Of a stretch of DNA of 64,000 nt, positions 16,721 through 25,016 are shown one piece after another. The position numbers were made by a program, and so were the translations under genes. The DNA is from UBA5018 sp044375975. Lineage in GTDB: Bacteria > Cyanobacteriota > Cyanobacteriia > PCC-6307 > Cyanobiaceae. Every line of letters begins with the position of its first letter. Positions within the stretch are counted from its first letter, which is position 1. Location of the stretch: assembly GCA_044375975.1 (NCBI GenBank), contig JBILLQ010000008.1, positions 7,313 to 71,312 on the forward strand, written 5' to 3'. A model generated the notes under the pieces. It was not told the origin of the DNA and ran no database searches. It saw only the letters and a list, made by a program, of their open reading frames with translations.

Positions 16721-19688
16721 ACACCTGGCGTTGCACCAGGTAGTCAATGCAGGAGCGCAGCCAGGACAGGTCGGGTCCGGCTGCCACGCCGGCAAAGGCC
16801 CTGGTCTCAAATTCCACGATCGCCGCCTCGGTGAAGGCCTTGGCCACCTGATCCGCCCAGTTCATGCTGCCACTCAACTCCAGCAAGTTGTGCATGCGCA
16901 TCACATCCCGGGGCAGTCGCCGCTCCCGGGGTTTGGCCAGGAAACCCTCCATCCACTGCCGATCCGCAGCCGTCACCTGACTCAAGCCATGGCTGAGAAT
17001 CAAGGTGCGCTTGCCCTCCCAGAGATCGCCATCAATTTCCTTGCCGTAGCTAGTTGATTCACCATTCAAATTGAGCACATCATCGGTAATCTGAAATGCC
17101 AAGCCCAGCAGGAAGCCAAATTGGTCGAATCGCCCTAGATCCTCATCCTTACCATCGGCCACCAAGGCGCCAATGCGTAGCGGATGGATGAAGCTATACC
17201 AGGCGGTTTTCTTCAGCACCAGGAGCATGTAGTCGTCTGGCTGGAAGGCCAGGTGGTTATCGCGGGTCCAGCCCAATTCCATTGCCTGGCCCTCCAGGCT
17301 CTCCACCAGCAGGTGGTCCACCTCATCGAGAATGCGCAGCACCGTGGCCGGTGCCAGCCGCTGGCCACTGCCCCGGAACAGGCGCATGGCCAGGGCGTTC
17401 ATGGCATCGCCGGCATTCACCGCCAGGGGTAGGCCGGCCCGCCGGTGCATGGTGGCCACGCCGCGGCGCTGGTCGCTGCCATCTTCGATATCGTCATGTA
17501 CCAAAAAGGCGTTGTGCAACATCTCCAGCCCCGCCGCAGCGCTATAGGCGTCAGCGCCGCTACCCCCCAGGGCCCTGGTGGTGGCAAGACAGAGGGCCGG
17601 CCTCAGCCCCTTACCCGATCTACTTAGATAGTCGCTCACCAGGCCATAGAGATGATTCTGCGGTTCCCAGCTGGGGACGCCGGCGGCGAGGGTATCGGCC
17701 AACTGCTCGCGGTACCAGGCCAAGCGCTCCACAAAGCCGGCGGGCCCCAGCAGCGCCGCTCCGCCGGGAATCTGCGCCGCCGCTTCGCTGAGCGCATAGC
17801 TGGGGGAAGCAACGAATTGCGATCCAGGAGTAACTGCAGGATCCAGGCCAGCCAAGGATTGACCGCCGAATAGGGCGCCCAGCTGGGCATTGGATTGATC
17901 CAGGGCCTCCAGGGCCGGACTGAGCCAGGGCTCCACCTGGGCGATCAATGGGGCCACATTTTGCAGTAGCGGTTCAGCACCAGCAATCGCCTGTTGGGCC
18001 ACCTGCAGCAGCGAGCCATCCCAGGGCTGGCCGTTGCGATAGCGGGCGGCATCGTAGAGCCTTAGGGGCAGCAGGATTTCCGGTTCGTGCAGCGGCCAGA
18101 TGTCGCAGGCAGGGGCGGTGGAGCCAGTGGCGGCCAGCAGGCCGTTGACGGCCCGCCGGGCCGCCTCATTGGCACCCTCCATGGTGGCCAGATCGGTGTG
18201 GGTGCGCACGTAATCGGAGGCCAGAAACAGATTGGCAATGCCAGTGGTGGCCTCTGGCCGCAGGGCCCAGGTATTGACCAGATTCACCAGCAAGGGCTCT
18301 GAATTACTCAGAAAGCCGGGGCGATCAAGGTCTAAATCGATGTCGGGATCAAGGAACCAGGCATACAGGTCATCATCGCGCAGAATCTCCTGCTCGCCAT
18401 TGAGCGAAAGTTTCAGCTGTTCCCAGGTTTCACGAATCACCTCCTCGCGAGAACACTGCATCGCCGGGCGCCCATCGCCCCCGGGCAAAGTCCAGTCGGA
18501 GATATCGACGGAGAGCAGGCCGCGGATCTCCTTGTGACCAAATTGCTCAGCTTTGATGCTGCGCCAGAATTGGAGCTGAGAGATGCTGGTAAGCGCCCAG
18601 GGGGTGTCGATGTGGATGACATGGCCATGGGTAAAGGGCAACTCCCTACGCAGGTAATACTGCACCCCATTCATCCATTCCACATTCGGTGCCAATCGCG
18701 CCAGGTTGGCCAGGCTGGGATCGGCCGCCAACATATTTTGATCGATCAGCGGTGCGATTCGTTCGATCGGCAGGGCGGCTATGTAATGGTCGCCGCTCAC
18801 CAACTGCTGGTGACCGCCCTGGAGAATTGAGACGCCGGTGATCAAGCCCTGACGGCAGTGTATAGCCGTTACCTCGGCGTCAGTGATGTAATGGACACCC
18901 AGGGACACCAGGTGATCGCGCCAGGGATCAATCCAAACTAAATTAGTTGGCCCATCCAGCACCCGATCAGTGGCACCACCCACTGGATTTATAATGGTTA
19001 GAATTAATTGTACAAAAACATCTCCAATCGTTCTTGTACTGGCGGTGCGGGCCTTGGCGGCCACGAGTGAACGGGTGATACCAGCCGCCAGAAACTTTTG
19101 ATAGCCAGCTGATCTTTCTTCGGCTGCCACGAAGTCCCACCAGGGCACCGATTCATATTCCCCCAGCCGGCGCTCGGCACAGGAGGTGAGAAACTGCCAG
19201 ATTCTGCCGCCAAAAAAGGCTAAATCCTCCTGGGTGATCCCCGTCACCGGTGAAAAGGCCAGCAGCAAATCCCGCAGCAGAACGCCCACATCGCCAGGGG
19301 AGGATGGAAACACCGCCGGCATGGTGAAATCGGCATTTTCATACTGGGTAATTCCCACCCGGGTGGTGGGCACCAAATGGTCTGCCACCATGGCGCCATC
19401 AAAGGAGGGCACCCGGCGCATGGTGTCAATAATATGTTTATAAAAGCCAGGAAAAAAACGAAAGCCATGCTCGCCTGGCAGTTGATGTTGCAGCATCTCG
19501 ACGCCAGCATCAAAAACTTCGTGGCCGCTGGTTTGGGGAGCATCTACATCCACCGGAATGCTGCGGGCCTTGCCGCCGGCGATGGAACGGCGCTCCAGGA
19601 CCACCACCTCAAAACCCCGCTCAATTAATTCCTGGGCGGCGCTCATGCCAGCGACGCCTCCCCCCAGCACGATCACTCTTGCGCTCAT
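16719..19688 (-). CDS. Fusion of FAD-dependent oxidoreductase and polyprenyl diphosphate synthase
   Basis: 989 residues with two enzymes in one chain. Residues 1-545 are an FAD oxidoreductase of the phytoene-desaturase/hydroxysqualene-dehydroxylase kind (GGGVAGMSAAQELIERG at 9-25, GEHGFRFFPGFYKH at 72-85, C-terminal NLFLASDYVRT and MEGANEAARRAVNG). Residues 545-660 are a linker. Residues 665-989 are a head-to-tail prenyl synthase with KGLRPAL, the first Asp-rich motif HDDIED (732-736) and a second motif ITDDVLN (869-873), where the last Asp is Asn. A Shine-Dalgarno (ggagg) precedes the ATG. Inferred job: make a prenyl diphosphate and oxidise an isoprenoid. It is the last gene of the encapsulin locus and a natural cargo candidate; its C-terminus (DYLVQRQV) is not a classic cargo peptide. 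Confidence 0.88.
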   Translation of the reverse strand: MSARVIVLGGGVAGMSAAQELIERGFEVVVLERRSIAGGKARSIPVDVDAPQTSGHEVFDAGVEMLQHQLPGEHGFRFFPGFYKHIIDTMRRVPSFDGAMVADHLVPTTRVGITQYENADFTMPAVFPSSPGDVGVLLRDLLLAFSPVTGITQEDLAFFGGRIWQFLTSCAERRLGEYESVPWWDFVAAEERSAGYQKFLAAGITRSLVAAKARTASTRTIGDVFVQLILTIINPVGGATDRVLDGPTNLVWIDPWRDHLVSLGVHYITDAEVTAIHCRQGLITGVSILQGGHQQLVSGDHYIAALPIERIAPLIDQNMLAADPSLANLARLAPNVEWMNGVQYYLRRELPFTHGHVIHIDTPWALTSISQLQFWRSIKAEQFGHKEIRGLLSVDISDWTLPGGDGRPAMQCSREEVIRETWEQLKLSLNGEQEILRDDDLYAWFLDPDIDLDLDRPGFLSNSEPLLVNLVNTWALRPEATTGIANLFLASDYVRTHTDLATMEGANEAARRAVNGLLAATGSTAPACDIWPLHEPEILLPLRLYDAARYRNGQPWDGSLLQVAQQAIAGAEPLLQNVAPLIAQVEPWLSPALEALDQSNAQLGALFGGQSLAGLDPAVTPGSQFVASPSYALSEAAAQIPGGAALLGPAGFVERLAWYREQLADTLAAGVPSWEPQNHLYGLVSDYLSRSGKGLRPALCLATTRALGGSGADAYSAAAGLEMLHNAFLVHDDIEDGSDQRRGVATMHRRAGLPLAVNAGDAMNALAMRLFRGSGQRLAPATVLRILDEVDHLLVESLEGQAMELGWTRDNHLAFQPDDYMLLVLKKTAWYSFIHPLRIGALVADGKDEDLGRFDQFGFLLGLAFQITDDVLNLNGESTSYGKEIDGDLWEGKRTLILSHGLSQVTAADRQWMEGFLAKPRERRLPRDVMRMHNLLELSGSMNWADQVAKAFTEAAIVEFETRAFAGVAAGPDLSWLRSCIDYLVQRQV

Positions 19689-19804
19689 TGGCCGCCTCCC
19701 CAGGCCAACCCCATGGCCAGACCCAGGCAGGCATCAACCATAGCCACTGGCACAGCAGTTATCTGTTGATGCCGCCAGCAAAATTTGCGGTAAATTACTT
19801 GCAT
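19685..19804 (-). CDS. Possible 39-residue leader peptide coupled to the fusion gene
   Basis: A short frame from the ATG at 19804 to a TGA that overlaps the fusion gene's ATG (ATGA). The product starts MQVIYRKFCWRHQQ and ends in a hydrophobic AMVDACLGLAMGLAWGGGQ-like stretch that could sit in or on a membrane. I see no good ribosome-binding site before it and recognise no family. The overlap is the only support, so it could be chance within the 148-base gap between the shell gene and the fusion gene. Confidence 0.3.
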   Translation of the reverse strand: MQVIYRKFCWRHQQITAVPVAMVDACLGLAMGLAWGGGQ

Positions 19805-19836
19805 AGCTACTAGAAATACCAGGGCTAGCAGGGCAG

Positions 19837-20814
19837 TTATTTAACCACTGGCGTGGCTTTCCTAGACATATCAATGCCTAGAATCGCCTGGGGTTGGCGG
19901 ATGCGTAGGCAGATTTTTTCGGAGATCCGGAATAAATAGGCCGGATCGGGGGTGATCTGCAAAAAGCTGACGGCCATGTCGCTGGCCACCACCAGCTCCA
20001 CCTGCTGGCCTGCCAGGGCTAACAGCACTCCTGATTGGGGTGCGAGCGTGGATGAGCGCAGTAGGCTGCCGCCCGAACCGAGAAAAGGCAAAATTCGATC
20101 CTGGGGCAATACCAGGGATTGGGCATTCGGCGTCTGCGCCTCAGTGAACAGGCCCTGGCCCAGCACCAATGCGAAGGGTCCGAACTGTCCGGAGTCTTCC
20201 AGCCGACCAATCGCCTCGGAGACCAGGCTCACCAACAGGCTGCCAGGCTGAATTTTTTCAATATTGTCAGCCTGCTTCTGAGCGTAGGGATTGATTAATC
20301 GCTTGGGGTCGTCTTTGGGATAAAGGCCCGGATTGGTGCCGCCGCCTGTAATTGTCCAGATCGGCGGCAGTTTTTCGTAGGCCAGGGCAGGGGCACGGCC
20401 CGCTGCCGGTTGCCCCTGAAACACTAAAAAGTCTTCTAGCCGGGCCAACACATTGGCGGCACGCCGAAACAGCTGCTGCACGCTCTCCAATTCGGGGTCG
20501 GCCATCTGGGCACTGCGCACCGGCACAGTCACCTGAAGACTGGCCAATTGGATCACATCCCGATCCAGCACGCCAAAGCCAATCGGGGGATTGGAATTAG
20601 TTGCGGCGGCGGTTTCAGCCGGGCGATGGGGCGGTTCCAGCAACAGGTTGGCGCGCACGAAGTCCACATCGGACGCCAGGGGGCCCACCAGGGGCAGAAA
20701 GTTGGCGGCACTGCGGGCACGGGCCGCCTCCTGCTGCACTACTCGATTCAGCAGGTTCCACTGCTCGGTAGTCCAGGGCACCTGGGGATTGCGATCGTCC
20801 ATGAGGTCGGCCAT
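19837..20814 (-). CDS. Encapsulin-like shell protein (Linocin_M18 / HK97 fold)
   Basis: 325 residues from the ATG at 20814 (a TTG at 20844 and an ATG at 20802 are alternatives). The family pattern is clear: N-terminal PWTTEQWNLLNRVVQQEAARARSAANFLPLVGP aligns with the encapsulin opening, then PELESVQQLFRRAANVLARLEDFLVFQGQ (about 107-135) is the long spine helix, FGPFALVLGQGLF (211-223) the A-domain core, and SGVLLALAGQQVELVVASDMAV plus YLFRISEKICLRIRQPQAILGI the closing strands. Family 1 shells are about 265-285 residues. Here extra loops lie in the E-loop (63-84) and A-domain (155-190). No cyclic-nucleotide-binding insert is seen, so it is not Family 2B by domain content. Expected role: self-assembling nanocompartment. 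I infer that the DUF3237 and fusion proteins are candidate cargo. Confidence 0.85.
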   Translation of the reverse strand: MADLMDDRNPQVPWTTEQWNLLNRVVQQEAARARSAANFLPLVGPLASDVDFVRANLLLEPPHRPAETAAATNSNPPIGFGVLDRDVIQLASLQVTVPVRSAQMADPELESVQQLFRRAANVLARLEDFLVFQGQPAAGRAPALAYEKLPPIWTITGGGTNPGLYPKDDPKRLINPYAQKQADNIEKIQPGSLLVSLVSEAIGRLEDSGQFGPFALVLGQGLFTEAQTPNAQSLVLPQDRILPFLGSGGSLLRSSTLAPQSGVLLALAGQQVELVVASDMAVSFLQITPDPAYLFRISEKICLRIRQPQAILGIDMSRKATPVVK

Positions 20815-20871
20815 GGGCCAGGGAATCAATTCCTGCGGACCCAAGGTAACTCAAAGCCGGTGATCCAGCCA

Positions 20872-21768
20872 TCAGCAGGCCGGCAAAACAGGGGTTATTT
20901 GGGCTGTTGAGCCAGCTAACGGCACCGGCAATATGGCGTAAATCTGCAGCATAATCTGGGAAATAGTGGTGTCCACCTGGCCAACACCTAAGCATTGAAC
21001 CCGATTCAGCCATTGCAGCTTGGGGTCGTCGGTATTGAAGCGGGGTGTGACCACCAGGGCCAACAGCGGGTCGAAATCGTTGCGGCTGGCCCGCTGGTAG
21101 CCATCACTGCCCAAATCCACCACCCCCTGATAGGCAACCTCCAGGGCGGTGCCCGCATCGGTAACCAACCCCCCTACCACATTGATCAGGGCCACCCCGT
21201 CAGCTCGAATGCACATCCGATCTGTGAATCCAGCCAGGGGCTTGCCCTGCAACACAGGTCCCTTGAATCGACCCTCAACCACCTGCCAATCAATCCTCAG
21301 GCCCGCCGCAGTGACGCCAATGATCGAACTGCTCAGACAGGCGCTGAATTGGCCGAGATAGGAGCTGGCGCAGGGCAGCGGCATGGGGCTGCCCTGCAGC
21401 TGGGGCTGCAGCCAGAGACCGCGATCCTGGGGATCCCCTGGCAATACCGCCCTGAAGCGTCGGCTAGGGCCACTGGGGACCGCGGCGTCCGGCAGGGCAG
21501 GCACCAGCTTCAGAGGCCCATCTGCGTAGCGGTAGGCAACTTGCACCACTTGGGCGGAGCGCACTGGCTCCACTTCGATTTCAACTAACTTAACCTTGCC
21601 ATCGTTAGCTGGGGCACCCAGGGTGGGGCTGCCGGAGTTGACGATAGACCAGCTCAAAGTAGTGCCATCTGCGGCCAGAGAAACCCCTTTCATAGCTGTT
21701 CCGTCCACAGCTGTTGCGTCCGTAAATGCTGCGTCCATAGCTGTTGCGCTCATAGATTTTCTGCTCAT
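20872..21768 (-). CDS. DUF3237 domain protein with novel N-terminal region
   Basis: 298 residues if the first ATG at 21768 is used (ATGA overlap with the cyclase gene). Residues 150-279 match DUF3237, a beta-barrel family of unknown function: GRFKGPVLQGKPLAGFTD, RADGVALINVVGGLVTDAGTALEVAYQG, TPRFNTDDPKLQWLNRVQCLGVGQ. Residues 30-130 look like a separate beta-rich region (VKLVEIEVEPVRSAQVVQVAYRY) that I do not recognise. Residues 1-26 are 5-residue repeats encoded by a 15-bp array. In that array nearly every unit begins with a start-type codon (ATG at 21768, 21753, 21738 and 21693, GTG at 21708), so the true start is uncertain. It lies between the cyclase and the shell gene, hence a candidate encapsulated enzyme or ligand-binding protein. 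Confidence 0.85.
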   Translation of the reverse strand: MSRKSMSATAMDAAFTDATAVDGTAMKGVSLAADGTTLSWSIVNSGSPTLGAPANDGKVKLVEIEVEPVRSAQVVQVAYRYADGPLKLVPALPDAAVPSGPSRRFRAVLPGDPQDRGLWLQPQLQGSPMPLPCASSYLGQFSACLSSSIIGVTAAGLRIDWQVVEGRFKGPVLQGKPLAGFTDRMCIRADGVALINVVGGLVTDAGTALEVAYQGVVDLGSDGYQRASRNDFDPLLALVVTPRFNTDDPKLQWLNRVQCLGVGQVDTTISQIMLQIYAILPVPLAGSTAQITPVLPAC

Positions 21769-21810
21769 AGATTTTCTGCAAATAGATTTTCTGAAAATAG
21801 ATGTTCTGCT
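21691..21810 (-). repeat. 15-bp tandem array (8 units) across the cyclase/DUF3237 junction
   Basis: Eight exact 15-bp steps: catagctgttccgtc, cacagctgttgcgtc, cgtaaatgctgcgtc, catagctgttgcgct, catagattttctgct, catagattttctgca, aatagattttctgaa and aatagatgttctgct. The array codes the last residues of the cyclase (HLFSENLFAENL) and the first 26 of the DUF3237 protein, and contains the overlapping stop and start. Confidence 0.95.
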
Positions 21811-24800
21811 GACAGGCCAGTAACCAGCTGAGGTTTGCAGAAATCTCGATCACCCTGCAGGTTTTGGTCAGCCAGGTGCCAAAGTTCAGCCAGGGCTGGC
21901 GATAGGGGCGCTCGCCGCTCCGCTTGCATAAACAGCTGCAATGCCTTGAGGGCTCGCAGCACCAATGACCAGGCTGCCTGGCCCTGGGCGCATTGCACAG
22001 CCTGCTCATAGGCAGCTTGGGCCTGATCTAGCTGGCGCAGCTTCCACAGGGCATGGCCGCGCACGCGATAGAGATCTGGCAGCATTAAGCCAATTTTCCA
22101 CTGCAGCATCAACTCCTCAGATTCCTGATTCAACGCGAGCGCCTCCTCATGTCTTCCATGGCGCACCAACAAATCAGTGGTAAACATTGCAGCCGTACCT
22201 TCAACACAATAGGCATTAGTATGCTGAAAACTTTTTCTGACATCAAGAAACTTATCGAGGCATCCAGGATTTAAATAAGACAAAGCCGCCTTGTGATACA
22301 TAGAAGCCAAGGCAGTCCAGAGGTCAAAGCCCTCTGTCAATGCCACCCGAGACAGCTGATTGGCTACCTTGATTACTCCCTCCCAGTCGCAGGCATAGGC
22401 CTTAAAGTGAAGCAAAAAGGCAAGGGCACAAGCATAGCTTGGACCATGGTTGAGTTGTCTGGAAAACTTAACCATTTCCACGGCTTGCCCCCAAGCCTCC
22501 TGCTGCTTACCTTGCATCCACAGGCAGGTAGCAACAACTTTTTGCATACAAACAGCAGAGGACAATTGAAAAACATTGATTATTTGCAGCTCCTGATTTA
22601 AATCAAAACCCTGGACAATTTTCCTGGCATCATGGATGGCCTTTGTGAACTCCCCCCGGTAGAGGGCGGTATAGGAATCTGCGTGAAGAGCCGTTATACT
22701 TAGCATCGGCACGCTCGCGTGTAAAGCAATTTTCTGCAGCTCCATTGCCGTCTGTTCGGCCTGGTTTAATTTACCGCTCACAAAGCGATTCGACCACAGC
22801 CCCCACAGAAATGGATAACTCTCATCCTGGCGGCCCAGGGATTGCAAAATTTCCAGGCCCCGACAACAGGTGCTGCTGATCCGAGGATCTGCCCAGCCAT
22901 ACACCACCATTTTCACTGGCAATAGCTCTTGGAGCAACATCAACTCACACTCTTGCTGCGCTTGATCGGTCGACAGGGCAGCTAGATCGGCAAGACCGCA
23001 CTGCAGCTGGTCCAGGGCCTCAACTGCCGCACCGCGCTTGGCGGAAGCCTTACCCGCCGCTAGCCACTGCCAGGCAGCCTCTAGATAACGACCGGCCCCA
23101 GACAGGTGGTGGGCCAAAAGATCAGGACACTCAAGCACCAGGTCGGCAAAATTCTCAGCAATTGCATCAGCAATCCGCGCATGATAAGAGGCCCTGGTGC
23201 TATTTAGCAACGAATTACAGGCCACATCCTGGATTAGTGCATGCTTAAAGGCAAACTGGCTTTCCCGGCCTCCATGGCTATACAGAAGGCCCGCCGCCTG
23301 GGCCTCTTCAAGGCCAGATAACAATTCCAATCGGTCAATCTTGGTGATTGCCTCTAGTAGTGACAAGGAAAATTCCCGGCCAATGATGGCTGCTATCTGA
23401 ACCGTTGCCTTTGCCGGGCCGAGCCGATCCAGGCGAACCATCATCACTGATTCCATCGATGATGGCACCAACTTAGCGATCGCCTGCTTGGTTGATAGTG
23501 CTAGATTTGAGTCGGCACTTACCAGGCTCTGCTCCATCACAAATCGAGTAATTTCCTCTAGAAATAGGGGATTACCGCCGGCTCGTTGTCGAATCAATCG
23601 CACCAGCTCGATCGGCCAGTCCGCGCCACCAACTATGTAATAGATAAGCTGGCCGGCGGCCAGCACTGAAAGGGCATCAAGTTCAACCCTGTAGATCTTT
23701 GCGGACGTCAACCAGGAAGGGTTAAACTCTGGCCTTGCACTAACAATCAATAGGACAGGTTCTCGATTAAAATTTTCAATACAATGGCGCAATAAATCCA
23801 AGGTGGAGTTATCAGCCCAATGCAGATCTTCGAGAACCAATAGTAGTGGCGACTGACTGGACAAGCGCCGCAGCAATTCCGCCAACAGCCCCATGGTGAG
23901 TAGCCGCTGTCTTTGAGGGGATAATGATTGCCCAGGCCAAAAGCTATCGCGGTTCTGCCTTGCCAATAGCAGGGCCAGGGAGGACAAGTTGTCCTCAGTG
24001 AGCAGGCCAGTTTGCCCGAGAAATTGATGTAACTTATCTAGCTGCTTTCCCGGGGGTAAATCATTTAGTTGTAGCCTTGATCTAATCAGCTCGATGATTG
24101 GAAAGAAGGCCGTATCTTTGGTGAGCGGAGTGCAGGCCATGGCCAGCACAGTGACCTGCTCTTTCGCCAGTTGCTCCTTGATGGCATTGATCAGGTGTGA
24201 CTTACCGATGCCAGGCTCGCCACGCAACAACAGCATCTGCGGCCTGCCTGTAGCCGCATCCCGCCAACGTTCGCTTATCTGCCGCAGCTCCTGCTCGCGA
24301 CCCAACAAAAAGTTCGATTGCGGCTTTACCCTGGTGGCGGCGCTATTAATGCCGCAAATTCGATATACTTCAATAGGCTTATCAATGCCCTTGAGCTGGT
24401 GTAGTCCCATAGGTTGGGTCACGATTTCCGTCGCTAGCAGACGCCGGAGGGACTCGGAGACCACCACCTCTCCAGGCGCTGCCAGTTTTTGCAGGCGGGC
24501 CGCCAAATTGGGGGCTTCGCCAATGGCCAATGCTCGGCCATTGGCCTGTCCAGCCAAGGGGCCCACCACCACCTGGCCGTTATGCAGAGCAATGCGAGCC
24601 CGAACGGCGGTCCCGCCAATCCTGCCACTATCAGCTATCGCCTTTTGAATATCGAGAGCACAGAGCACAGCCCTTTCCGCATCATTATCCTGGGCACGAG
24701 GATACCCAAAGTAAATTAGAATACCATCGCCGAGATACTGGGCGACATGGCCGCCATAGTTGCCCACAATATCTGCGCACACCGTCTGATAGTTATTAAC

Positions 24801-25016
24801 CACCTGGAGCATGTCTTCTGGATCTAACCTCTCCGCCAGCGCAGAGGATCCCACTAGATCGCAAAACATTAATATCAAATTTCGCCGCTCAGCTGTGATC
24901 TCAAGCCCAGATATACCCGCAGAATTCTTTACTGGTTTGCCACAGTTGCCACAAAATCGAAATCCAACAGCAACGTCGAATCCACAGCTTTGACAGGCAT
25001 TAAATGTGGCCATCAA
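21765..25016 (-). CDS. Class III nucleotidyl cyclase with AAA ATPase and TPR-like region
   Basis: 1083 residues. Residues 8-26 form a four-cysteine zinc ribbon (CQSCG, CGNCG). Residues 43-222 are a class III cyclase: metal aspartates D53 (MFCDLVGSS) and D97 (YLGDGILIYFGYP), and transition-state N170/R174 (EAPNLAARL). The usual lysine four residues before D97 is Gln93, so nucleotide preference or activity may differ. Residues 235-570 are an AAA/STAND-type ATPase with Walker A GEPGIGKS (266-273) and Walker B LLLVLEDLHWAD. The remaining half is helical TPR-like repeats. Proteins of this build are sensors or regulators. It overlaps the small gene upstream (ATGA at 25013) and the DUF3237 gene downstream. 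Its C-terminus is made of tandem-repeat sequence. Confidence 0.88.
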   Translation of the reverse strand: MMATFNACQSCGFDVAVGFRFCGNCGKPVKNSAGISGLEITAERRNLILMFCDLVGSSALAERLDPEDMLQVVNNYQTVCADIVGNYGGHVAQYLGDGILIYFGYPRAQDNDAERAVLCALDIQKAIADSGRIGGTAVRARIALHNGQVVVGPLAGQANGRALAIGEAPNLAARLQKLAAPGEVVVSESLRRLLATEIVTQPMGLHQLKGIDKPIEVYRICGINSAATRVKPQSNFLLGREQELRQISERWRDAATGRPQMLLLRGEPGIGKSHLINAIKEQLAKEQVTVLAMACTPLTKDTAFFPIIELIRSRLQLNDLPPGKQLDKLHQFLGQTGLLTEDNLSSLALLLARQNRDSFWPGQSLSPQRQRLLTMGLLAELLRRLSSQSPLLLVLEDLHWADNSTLDLLRHCIENFNREPVLLIVSARPEFNPSWLTSAKIYRVELDALSVLAAGQLIYYIVGGADWPIELVRLIRQRAGGNPLFLEEITRFVMEQSLVSADSNLALSTKQAIAKLVPSSMESVMMVRLDRLGPAKATVQIAAIIGREFSLSLLEAITKIDRLELLSGLEEAQAAGLLYSHGGRESQFAFKHALIQDVACNSLLNSTRASYHARIADAIAENFADLVLECPDLLAHHLSGAGRYLEAAWQWLAAGKASAKRGAAVEALDQLQCGLADLAALSTDQAQQECELMLLQELLPVKMVVYGWADPRISSTCCRGLEILQSLGRQDESYPFLWGLWSNRFVSGKLNQAEQTAMELQKIALHASVPMLSITALHADSYTALYRGEFTKAIHDARKIVQGFDLNQELQIINVFQLSSAVCMQKVVATCLWMQGKQQEAWGQAVEMVKFSRQLNHGPSYACALAFLLHFKAYACDWEGVIKVANQLSRVALTEGFDLWTALASMYHKAALSYLNPGCLDKFLDVRKSFQHTNAYCVEGTAAMFTTDLLVRHGRHEEALALNQESEELMLQWKIGLMLPDLYRVRGHALWKLRQLDQAQAAYEQAVQCAQGQAAWSLVLRALKALQLFMQAERRAPLSPALAELWHLADQNLQGDRDFCKPQLVTGLSAEHLFSENLFAENL

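Noticed and set aside
19837..20814. Reading the shell protein as a Family 2B encapsulin
   Set aside because: No cyclic-nucleotide-binding insertion is visible and the opening and closing segments follow the Linocin pattern. The isoprenoid neighbours alone are not enough to place it in Family 2.
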